Positions 36,271 to 43,981 of a DNA stretch of 64,000 nt are shown in pieces; position 1 is the stretch's first letter; every line of letters starts with the position of its first letter. Source of the stretch: Flavobacterium jejuense (lineage in GTDB: Bacteria; Bacteroidota; Bacteroidia; Flavobacteriales; Flavobacteriaceae); NCBI RefSeq assembly GCF_006491595.2, contig NZ_VEVQ02000015.1:1-64000 (forward strand), in the 5' to 3' direction. The notes beneath the pieces were generated by a model. That model searched no databases, was not told where the DNA came from, and saw only the letters and a program-made list of their open reading frames with translations. The position numbers were made by a program, and so were the translations under genes.

Positions 36271-37899
36271 ATGAAACAACGAGTACCGTTTAAAAGAAAT
36301 TACTTCTCAGTTATAAAATTAATAACGAACAAAAACCTTCTTTTATGTTTTACCATACTACTTATTAAATGCGGTTCTGTTTCAAAACACAATGCCAGTT
36401 TATTGGAACCTATTTCTCCAAAAGAATTGCAAAAAGATGTCGATTATACTTATCGAAAATTGCAAAAAATGCATCCACAATTATATTTATATATTGATAA
36501 AGAACAACTCGATTTTAAATTTGACAGTTTAAAAAAATCCATAAAAACTCCTTTAACTAGTTACGAATTTTATACTAAATTAAGTCCGGTCGTCGCAGAA
36601 ATTAAACAAGGACATACATTTACTTATCCTAATGTAAAAAAATATACTAAAGAAGAAAAAAAACAATTACAAAAAGAAACTGGTTGTTTTAGTCAATTTA
36701 AATATGAAATCTTCAATGATAAATTGTATATCATTGAGAATAATTCGAAAGTAAAAGCCATTCAAGTGGGTGATGAAATAACACAAATTAATTCGAAACC
36801 AGTTGATAGTATTTTAAAAGCATACAAAGCGCGTATTACTTCAGATGGCTACAATACTACTTTTCAAGATAAAATGATTGCAAGACGTTTTGGAACTTAT
36901 TATTCATATAATAAAGGTGTTTTGGACAGTGTAAAATTAGAGCTAAATAATGAGGCTACATTTTGGATAAAAAGAATCAAGAAAGATACTATTGCAGCAA
37001 CCTCTAAAAAGGATTCAAAAAAACTAACTAAAATTGAAAAAGATAGTCTTATAAAAATCAATAAAGAAAAAAGTAAATACGGTTATAATAAAGCAACTAA
37101 GAAAAACAATCGAACACTTACTTTCATTGAAAAAGACAGCACAACAGCATTACTAAGCATTAAAGGCTTTACCATAGGAAACTTTAAAAGATTTTATAAA
37201 GAAACATTCGAACTCCTAAAAAAGGCAAAAACCAAGAACTTAATCATCGATTTAAGAAATAATTTTGGAGGGCGGTTAACTGAAATTGATGATTTATATA
37301 GTTATTTAACAACGGATTCCACTTATCAATTTGTAAATCCTTCTCAGGTTACAAAAAGAACGAGTCTACTAAAAAATGATTACTTCAAAGGATCCAAACC
37401 TATAAGTTATGTTGTAAAAGGGATACTTTCTCCTATTTATTATTCCTATATGTTTTTTAAAGTGCGTAAAAATGAAAAAGGTGGTTATTACGTAAATTTA
37501 AATGCAAAAGAGAAGAAAGCTAAAGAAAATAAATTTGAAGGAACTGTTTATGTATTAATTAATGGAGGAAGTTTTTCCGCTTCCAGTATTTTAGCTACAA
37601 AATTAAAAGGCACTAATAGAGCTACATTTATTGGAGAAGAAACAGGTGGAGAATACAATGGAACCGTAGCTGGATTTATGCCAAAAATAGAGCTACCTCA
37701 TTCAAAAGCACAAATAAGAATTGGACTTTTATATGTAAGTGCTCTAGAAAAAACAACCGTTAAAGGACATGGTATTTATCCAGATGTAACCATTGTACCA
37801 ACAATAGAAGACCGTATCAACAACAACGATCCAGAACTGAATTATGTTTTAGATGATATTAAAAAATCCCAAACAGAAGAGGTTGTAAAGTTGGAGTAA
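36271..37899 (+). CDS. S41-family C-terminal processing-like peptidase, probable lipoprotein
   Basis: The 542 aa product has an N-terminal hydrophobic stretch ending in a lipobox-like LLIKC (about residue 36), so it is probably lipidated. A PDZ-like region (DEITQINSKPVDSIL) precedes the S41 core (NLIIDLRNNFGGRLTEIDD; VYVLINGGSFSASSILATK), with the nucleophile Ser in GGSFSAS. A Lys-rich insert (about 230-275) is unusual. The family cleaves proteins in the envelope. It follows the two damaged membrane genes and is followed by the dispersed repeat. Confidence 0.88.
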   Translation: MKQRVPFKRNYFSVIKLITNKNLLLCFTILLIKCGSVSKHNASLLEPISPKELQKDVDYTYRKLQKMHPQLYLYIDKEQLDFKFDSLKKSIKTPLTSYEFYTKLSPVVAEIKQGHTFTYPNVKKYTKEEKKQLQKETGCFSQFKYEIFNDKLYIIENNSKVKAIQVGDEITQINSKPVDSILKAYKARITSDGYNTTFQDKMIARRFGTYYSYNKGVLDSVKLELNNEATFWIKRIKKDTIAATSKKDSKKLTKIEKDSLIKINKEKSKYGYNKATKKNNRTLTFIEKDSTTALLSIKGFTIGNFKRFYKETFELLKKAKTKNLIIDLRNNFGGRLTEIDDLYSYLTTDSTYQFVNPSQVTKRTSLLKNDYFKGSKPISYVVKGILSPIYYSYMFFKVRKNEKGGYYVNLNAKEKKAKENKFEGTVYVLINGGSFSASSILATKLKGTNRATFIGEETGGEYNGTVAGFMPKIELPHSKAQIRIGLLYVSALEKTTVKGHGIYPDVTIVPTIEDRINNNDPELNYVLDDIKKSQTEEVVKLE

Positions 37900-37925
37900 T
37901 TTATTTTTGGAGCACAAAAATAGTT

Positions 37926-38031
37926 CTTCGGTAGAAATCTATTCCCGCTATCCGTTATATCTTTTCTTTTTTTAAAAGAAAAGGATATCACTTCTATCGG
38001 GGCTATAAAAGTCATTTTAAATTTCTAGACA
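37926..38031. repeat. Dispersed palindromic repeat, copy 2 (inverted to copy 1)
   Basis: The reverse complement of this segment matches 11890-12001 nearly throughout: TGTCTA-AAATT, TTTTATAGCCCCGATAGAAGTG, the C-T/A-G-rich hairpin, AACGGATAGCGGGA and CGAAG. The centre (CTTTTCTTTTTTT / AAAAGAAAAG) forms a hairpin. It lies between the S41 peptidase and pseudouridine synthase genes. Confidence 0.8.
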
Positions 38032-38075
38032 CTATTCTAATTAGCAAACGAAATTAAGTAAATAGCAAATTTACC

Positions 38076-38083
38076 TATCTTTG
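38076..38083 (+). promoter_or_regulatory. -7 box immediately before the pseudouridine synthase ATG
   Basis: TATCTTTG (TAnnTTTG) ends only 4 bases before ATG 38088. With the usual -7 to +1 distance, the predicted start of transcription falls at or near the A of ATG, so the mRNA may be leaderless. Confidence 0.5.
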
Positions 38084-38087
38084 CGCC

Positions 38088-39755
38088 ATGTTAAAGACCT
38101 ACTTCCAAGAATTCAAAACCGATATTTCAAGTATTTCCTTACCTGAAAAATTTACTTTTCCTTTTTATTATGAACCGCATGAGTTAAGTATTCTTTCGGC
38201 AAAAGAATTGCAAAATTATTTAGAAAATCAAACTGATTTTGAACATAATTTTGGGTTACAAGAAAACCAAGAAGGTTTAGTCATCGGAAAAATGTTTGGG
38301 GTTTTGGTTTGTCAAAATCAAGAAGGCAAACTAGGATATTTATGGGCTTTTTCTGGAAAATTAGCTGAAAACAATCATCATCATTATTTTGTGCCACCCG
38401 TTTTTGATATGCTACAACACGATGGTTTTTTCAGAAAAGAAGAAGAAGTTTTAAATAGTATAAACCGTGAAATTGAACAACTTAAAAAATCTGCAGATTA
38501 TTTATTAGCTAAGGAAAATTGGGTTGCCACCCAAAAGAAAGCTACAGAAGATATTCAAAATCAAAAAGATAGAATCAAAGCTTTAAAAATATTGCGTGAT
38601 CAAAAAAGAAATGCAATTCCAGCAAATGGAACTTCGGTTGAAGTAGAACAATTGGAATTGGAATTATCAGAGGAAAGTAAAAAAGAAAGTATTTTGTTAA
38701 AAAAAATGACCAAATACTGGAACTACCAAATTGAAAATGCACAAAAAGAAGTAGCCATTTTCACTGATAGAATTTCTGAATTAAAGGAGTTTCGCAAACA
38801 AAAATCAGGAGACTTACAACAACAATTATTTGACAGTTATTCCTTTTTAAATAAAGATAAAAAACTAAAAAGTGTGGGGCAAATATTTGACAACAACCCA
38901 CCAGCTGGAGCTGGAGAATGTGCTGCACCTAAACTTTTACACTATGCTTTTCAAAACGATTTAAAACCCATTGCAATGGCTGAATTCTGGTGGGGACAAT
39001 CCCCAAAATCAGAAGTAAGAAAGCACAATCATTTTTATCCTGCTTGTCGAAGTAAGTGCGAACCTATTTTAGCCCATATGCTAGAAAGTGTTCCAATGGA
39101 TGATAATCCGTTTTTAGAAAACCCAGCAGAAGGAAAAGACATTACAGTAGTTTTTGAAGATGACTATTTGGCTGTCATCAACAAACCCGCAGAATTCCTT
39201 TCTGTTCCTGGAAAAAATGTAAAAGATTCAGTGTACCAAAGAGTGAAAGAGTTATACCCAAACGCTACTGGACCTTTAATCGTGCATCGTTTAGATATGT
39301 CTACTTCAGGATTATTACTCATTGCCAAATCGGAAGAAGTATACAAAGACTTACAATCGCAATTTATAAAACGAACCATTCAAAAAAGATATGTAGCACT
39401 TCTTGAAGGTATTGTTCCTCATGACGAGGGATTTATAGATTTACCCTTACGAGTAGATTTGGACAACAGACCCAATCAATTGGTTTGTTACGAACATGGA
39501 AAACCAGCACAGACCAAATATAAAGTTATTGAAAGAAAAGAAGGCAAAACACGCATTCACTTCTACCCTATTTCTGGTCGAACACATCAATTAAGAGTAC
39601 ATGCTTCTCATTCCTTAGGCTTAAATTGCCCTATCATTGGAGATGATTTATATGGTACAAAATCTAATAGATTGCATTTACATGCAGAAGAAATTACATT
39701 CAAGCATCCTGTTTTGAAAGAAAATATTACTATTTTTGAAGCAGCTGAATTTTAG
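38088..39755 (+). CDS. RluA-family pseudouridine synthase with N-terminal extension
   Basis: Isomerises uridine to pseudouridine in rRNA or tRNA. The 555 aa product has the catalytic Asp403 in VHRLDMSTSGLLLIAK and the later ISGRTHQLRVHA motif. The first 330 residues are an extension found in a subgroup: a globular part, a coiled coil of about 100 residues (about 120-250) and a Cys-containing block (GAGECAAPKLLHYAF; HFYPACRSKCEPIL). The start codon follows a -7 box by 4 bases, so translation may be leaderless. Confidence 0.92.
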   Translation: MLKTYFQEFKTDISSISLPEKFTFPFYYEPHELSILSAKELQNYLENQTDFEHNFGLQENQEGLVIGKMFGVLVCQNQEGKLGYLWAFSGKLAENNHHHYFVPPVFDMLQHDGFFRKEEEVLNSINREIEQLKKSADYLLAKENWVATQKKATEDIQNQKDRIKALKILRDQKRNAIPANGTSVEVEQLELELSEESKKESILLKKMTKYWNYQIENAQKEVAIFTDRISELKEFRKQKSGDLQQQLFDSYSFLNKDKKLKSVGQIFDNNPPAGAGECAAPKLLHYAFQNDLKPIAMAEFWWGQSPKSEVRKHNHFYPACRSKCEPILAHMLESVPMDDNPFLENPAEGKDITVVFEDDYLAVINKPAEFLSVPGKNVKDSVYQRVKELYPNATGPLIVHRLDMSTSGLLLIAKSEEVYKDLQSQFIKRTIQKRYVALLEGIVPHDEGFIDLPLRVDLDNRPNQLVCYEHGKPAQTKYKVIERKEGKTRIHFYPISGRTHQLRVHASHSLGLNCPIIGDDLYGTKSNRLHLHAEEITFKHPVLKENITIFEAAEF

Positions 39756-39759
39756 TGTA

Positions 39760-39850
39760 ACCACAAAGAACGCAAAGGCTTCTCAAAGTGCACAAATAAT
39801 TTTAAAAGCTTAATGTGCTTTGTTAACTTTTCTTAGTGAACTTTGTGTTT
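39760..39850. repeat. Imperfect intergenic inverted repeat
   Basis: AACCACAAAGAACGCAAAG at the left is matched by CTTAGTGAACTTTGTGTTT at the right, and inside CAAAGTGCACA matches TGTGCTTTG. It fills the gap between the pseudouridine synthase and M1 peptidase genes. It could be a REP-like element or a terminator structure. Confidence 0.55.
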
Positions 39851-39867
39851 AAAAATTATATTTAAAA

Positions 39868-41490
39868 ATGAAAAAACTACTTATTATAGGATTATTAGCA
39901 TTAGTAACCCAAAATCTTTCTGCTCAAAACTTTACTCGTAGAGATTCATTACATGGTGGATTGCGTTTTGAAAGAAACTGTTTTGATGTACAACGTTATG
40001 ATTTAAATATCAAGATTAATCCAGAAGAAAGAAGTATTGTTGGATTCAATGATATTACTTTTAAAGTGGTTGCTCCAACGAAAAAAATTCAATTGGATTT
40101 ATTTGATAACATGAAAGTAGATTCTATCGTTTGGAATAATCAAAACTTACAATACAAAAGAGATTTTGATGCTGTATTTATTAGTTTCCCAAAAGATTTA
40201 GCGAAAGACAGTACTGAAAAAGTACGTTTTTATTATTCTGGTAATCCAAAAGTGGCAAAAAATGCACCTTGGGATGGTGGTTTTGTGTTCAAAAAAGACA
40301 GCAATGGAAAAGACTTTATTGCAGTTGCTGTACAAGGAACTGGAGCTAGTTTATGGTATCCTGTAAAAGACTCACAAACAGATGAACCAGATAATGGTGC
40401 TTCTATAAAAGTGGCTGTTCCAAATGGTTTAATGAACGTTTCTAATGGTCGTTTTCTCAAGAAAGAAGCTGTTGGTGAAGACTATACACGTTGGGATTGG
40501 GAAGTTAAAAACCCTATCAACAACTACACTATAACTGTAAACATTGCCGATTATATTCATATTCATGATGAATTGGGAGATTTAGACCTTGACTATTATG
40601 TTTTAAGAGAAAATAGAGAAAAAGCTATCGAACATTTTAAGGCAGATGTTAAACCCATGATGGAATGTTTTCAAACTAAATTTGGACAATATCCATTTGC
40701 AGAAGATGGTTATAAATTAGTGGAAACTCCTTATTTGGGGATGGAGCATCAAAGTGCTGTTGCATATGGAAATAAATACAAAAAAGGATATTTAGGAAGA
40801 GATTTATCAGGAACTGGTGAAGGAATGAATTTTGATTTTATTATTATTCATGAAACAGGTCATGAATGGTTTGGTAACAGCGTAACTAGTAAAGACATTG
40901 CTGACATGTGGATTCATGAAGGTTTTACAACCTATAGTGAAACGGTTTTTATTGAATGCGAGAAAGGCTATGAAGCTGCTATGAAATACATTAATGGTCA
41001 GTCAAGAAATGTTCAGAATGACAAACCTATCATAGGACAATTTGGAGTTAATAATGAAGGAAGTGGTGACATGTATTATAAAGGAGCTTTACTTTTAAAT
41101 ACGTTAAGACATGTAGTTAATAATGACAACAAATGGTGGTCTATTCTTTTAAAATATTCCAATACCTTCAAAAAGAAAATCATAGACACACAAACAGTAA
41201 TTGATTTTTTCAATAAAGAAACTGGTCGCAATTTAACACCAATATTCAACCAGTATTTGAAATATACTACAATTCCTAAATTAGAAATCAAAGGCTACAA
41301 AAAACGTTTTCAATACAGATGGGTTACAGATGAGCCTAACTTTGAAATGCCAGTTGACATTATGATTGGAGATAGAAAAGTACGATTAAACGCAACAAAT
41401 GAATGGCAAAAAGCAGGTGAATTGATTACCAACTATAATGATATTAAAGTCTTAACGAATCATTTTTTTATCCAATCTAATTTGCAATAA
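39868..41490 (+). CDS. M1-family zinc metallopeptidase (aminopeptidase), exported
   Basis: The 540 aa product has a signal peptide (MKKLLIIGLLALVTQNLSAQ). The HExxH zinc motif is HETGH (328-332), followed by EWFGN and a downstream Glu (WIHEGFTTYSE) as third ligand. GMEHQSAVAYG replaces the GAMEN exopeptidase motif. Length is short for M1, as only the N-terminal and catalytic domains are present. It is probably a periplasmic or secreted aminopeptidase. It is convergent with menE, with a 7-base gap. Confidence 0.92.
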   Translation: MKKLLIIGLLALVTQNLSAQNFTRRDSLHGGLRFERNCFDVQRYDLNIKINPEERSIVGFNDITFKVVAPTKKIQLDLFDNMKVDSIVWNNQNLQYKRDFDAVFISFPKDLAKDSTEKVRFYYSGNPKVAKNAPWDGGFVFKKDSNGKDFIAVAVQGTGASLWYPVKDSQTDEPDNGASIKVAVPNGLMNVSNGRFLKKEAVGEDYTRWDWEVKNPINNYTITVNIADYIHIHDELGDLDLDYYVLRENREKAIEHFKADVKPMMECFQTKFGQYPFAEDGYKLVETPYLGMEHQSAVAYGNKYKKGYLGRDLSGTGEGMNFDFIIIHETGHEWFGNSVTSKDIADMWIHEGFTTYSETVFIECEKGYEAAMKYINGQSRNVQNDKPIIGQFGVNNEGSGDMYYKGALLLNTLRHVVNNDNKWWSILLKYSNTFKKKIIDTQTVIDFFNKETGRNLTPIFNQYLKYTTIPKLEIKGYKKRFQYRWVTDEPNFEMPVDIMIGDRKVRLNATNEWQKAGELITNYNDIKVLTNHFFIQSNLQ

Positions 41491-41497
41491 CTTCTAC

Positions 41498-42568
41498 TTA
41501 TTTTACAATCTTATCTAGAGTTTGCTTTCTATTTAACTTTCCCGTTTTTGTGTCCACAAATTTTGTGACAAAATAGATGGATCTTGGTTTTTCAAATTTT
41601 TCTAAATGGTTGAAAATATTTTTAGCTATTTCTTTTTCTTTGGATTCTATAACTAATATTAATTTCTGTCCTAGTTTTTCATCTGATTCACTTGCAATAA
41701 AAAAACGGTCAGTAATAAAGTCTTGCAACTTAGTTTCAATTTGCTCTGGAAATAATTTCACACCACCACTATTCACCACACTATCAATTCTTCCTAACCA
41801 TTGAAATTCATGTTCAGAAACTAAATTAACAACATCATTTGTAATAACATCCTCAGTTAAAATTTTTGGAGCATGAATCACCAAACAATCTCTATCGTCC
41901 TTGGAAAGATTAATATGAGGTAAGGTTTTAAAACTATCTGTTCCTATTTTTTTGACTGCTACATGAGTAATCGTTTCTGTCATACCATAAGTTTCAAAAG
42001 CATTTACTTTTCTCTTTGTTAATTTCTCAATTAAGGTTTTTGAAACTGGTGCTCCTCCAATTATTATTTTTTCAGTATTTTTTATTTTATCCAATGAATT
42101 TTCTACTTGCAATGGAACCATGGCAGCAAAATCATATTTATTATCATTAAAAGCTAGTGGATTACTATCGACTGTACTGATATCCAATTCTAAACCAAGT
42201 ATCATTGCTCTTACTAACATCATCTTTCCTGCTATATATTTGGCAGACAAGCATAATAAAGCTTTATTTCCAGGCTCCAAATTGAAATAATCTCCCGTAG
42301 CTAAAGCAGACTGAATCATAGCTTGTTTCTCTAAGCGAATTAACTTTGGTTTTCCTGTTGTTCCAGAAGTTTCAACTTCAATATACAAATCATCATCTAA
42401 CCATTCTAACAAAAAATTACCAATGTGTTTTTCATAATCATCTCCTTCTTTTATAAAACTATAAGCTACACGACACATATCTTCATAATTTAAATGAAAA
42501 CCATTTAATTTAAACCGATTGTGAATTTTTTTATGTGTTAAAGTATCTAATGTTGCTGTTGCTTCCAT
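41498..42568 (-). CDS. menE: o-Succinylbenzoate-CoA ligase-like AMP-binding enzyme
   Basis: Activates o-succinylbenzoate with ATP and CoA in menaquinone synthesis; cytosolic. The ATP-binding loop TSGTTGKPKLIRL and the adenylation motif FETYGMTETITHVA are clear, as is the C-terminal hinge (LGRIDSVVNSGGVKLFP) with catalytic-Lys region GKLNRKQTL. At 356 aa it is short for the superfamily, as is normal for flavobacterial MenE. No other men gene is in the window, so the substrate is inferred from length and motifs. Confidence 0.85.
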   Translation of the reverse strand: MEATATLDTLTHKKIHNRFKLNGFHLNYEDMCRVAYSFIKEGDDYEKHIGNFLLEWLDDDLYIEVETSGTTGKPKLIRLEKQAMIQSALATGDYFNLEPGNKALLCLSAKYIAGKMMLVRAMILGLELDISTVDSNPLAFNDNKYDFAAMVPLQVENSLDKIKNTEKIIIGGAPVSKTLIEKLTKRKVNAFETYGMTETITHVAVKKIGTDSFKTLPHINLSKDDRDCLVIHAPKILTEDVITNDVVNLVSEHEFQWLGRIDSVVNSGGVKLFPEQIETKLQDFITDRFFIASESDEKLGQKLILVIESKEKEIAKNIFNHLEKFEKPRSIYFVTKFVDTKTGKLNRKQTLDKIVK

Positions 42569-42584
42569 AGTAATAAGAATTAGA

Positions 42585-43475
42585 TTAATTAGTAGAAATT
42601 GTACCTAATAGTTTTTCTTTCCAGTTATTCCATTTATATACTTTAGAAAAAACAAATAAAAGTAATGGAAAGATAATAAAGATAGGAATTATAATTTCAA
42701 ATGAACCAGAAGGCTCAGAAACATCTTTAAAAATAGAATGTGTTTGAAAAGCTGTCCAATCAGCAGTAACTAATAAAGCTCCAATCAAATTATTAGCTGC
42801 ATGAAAACCTAAGGCTAATTCTAGTCCTTCATCCATTAAAGTCAATATTCCTAAAAACAGACCTGTTCCAATGTAATACACCATAATAACAGGACCAATT
42901 TTACCCACTTCAGGATTAGCCAAGTGCATTAAACCAAACATTACAGCAGGAATTAAAAGAGCAATAATTCGACTTTTAGTAACTAAAGCTAACCCTTGCA
43001 TTAAATTCCCTCTAAACAGGTACTCTTCAAAACTTGTTTGTAGTGGAATTAAAATAATTGCTATCACTAAAAAAATGAGAAACTTTTGTGGTTTAAAATT
43101 AAAAACGAAATTCTCAGGCTCTGCATAATAGGCAACAACCGTCATTATTATAGTTATACTAGCCCAAAGAAAAAATGAAAAGAAAATACGTTTGAAGTCG
43201 ACTTTATTTCTAGATGTAGTTAAACTTGTAATAGATTGTCTTTGAACAAATTTTACCCAAAACCAAACTACAAACACACCAATCGACAAAGGGAAAATCA
43301 TTAAAATAAAAGCACCATTTACTCCTATTTGATTGATTGTTTGTTCAATTACATCATTAGTATCTATACCCATACTAAAAATATAGTTTACCACCATTAA
43401 TAAAAGGAAAGCTACTGGTAAAACAAAATATAAAATTGGATGTGCTTTGAAATTTTTAACTTGATCTAGATACAT
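42585..43475 (-). CDS. CPBP-family intramembrane glutamic protease (CAAX-like)
   Basis: The 296 aa multi-pass membrane protein has the family motifs EEYLFRGNLMQ (EExxxR), FGLMHLANP (FxxxH) and FHAANNLIG. Members process prenylated proteins in eukaryotes; bacterial members have varied or unknown roles, some in bacteriocin immunity. It lies 16 bases upstream of menE on the same strand, so the two are co-transcribed, though a functional link is not evident. Confidence 0.9.
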   Translation of the reverse strand: MYLDQVKNFKAHPILYFVLPVAFLLLMVVNYIFSMGIDTNDVIEQTINQIGVNGAFILMIFPLSIGVFVVWFWVKFVQRQSITSLTTSRNKVDFKRIFFSFFLWASITIIMTVVAYYAEPENFVFNFKPQKFLIFLVIAIILIPLQTSFEEYLFRGNLMQGLALVTKSRIIALLIPAVMFGLMHLANPEVGKIGPVIMVYYIGTGLFLGILTLMDEGLELALGFHAANNLIGALLVTADWTAFQTHSIFKDVSEPSGSFEIIIPIFIIFPLLLFVFSKVYKWNNWKEKLLGTISTN

Positions 43476-43558
43476 TTTTTACTTTTTTTGATAGGGTATA
43501 AAGTTACATATTTTGCTACAAACTATAATATCATTTTCTTTGTATAAAATTATAACTC

Positions 43559-43909
43559 ATGATAACTATTTACCACAATCCAAGATGTACTAAATCTAGA
43601 GAAGGTTTAGCTGAAATAGAGGCACTTAAAAAACCTTATGCTATTAGAAAATATATTGATGAACCTTTTACTAAAGAAGAATTAACTGAAGTGATTCAAA
43701 AATTAGAGATTAAGCCTCTAGAATTAGTTCGAACCAAAGAAAAAATTTGGATACAAGAGTACAAAGGGAAAAACATGTCAGACGTTGCTATTATTGAAGC
43801 AATGTTATTACACCCCAAATTAATTGAACGTCCAATTGTTGTTAATGAGGGTAAGGCTATTATTGCACGACCAAAAGAGATGATTAACAAAATCATAGGA
43901 AATATTTAA
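43559..43909 (+). CDS. ArsC-family arsenate reductase-like protein
   Basis: The 116 aa thioredoxin-fold protein has the ArsC active-site Cys10 in YHNPRCTKSREGL and RPIVV near the C-terminal half, as in glutaredoxin-linked ArsC/YffB/Spx relatives. The family reduces arsenate to arsenite with glutathione/glutaredoxin, but orphan homologues may have other redox roles. No arsenic transporter or ArsR is next to it, so resistance is uncertain. Confidence 0.85.
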   Translation: MITIYHNPRCTKSREGLAEIEALKKPYAIRKYIDEPFTKEELTEVIQKLEIKPLELVRTKEKIWIQEYKGKNMSDVAIIEAMLLHPKLIERPIVVNEGKAIIARPKEMINKIIGNI

Positions 43910-43981
43910 CAAACAATTGGGAAATGTAGCTTAAACCTAAGTCTAAATTTGCTGTCTTATAAGGAAAAATATAAATTAACC

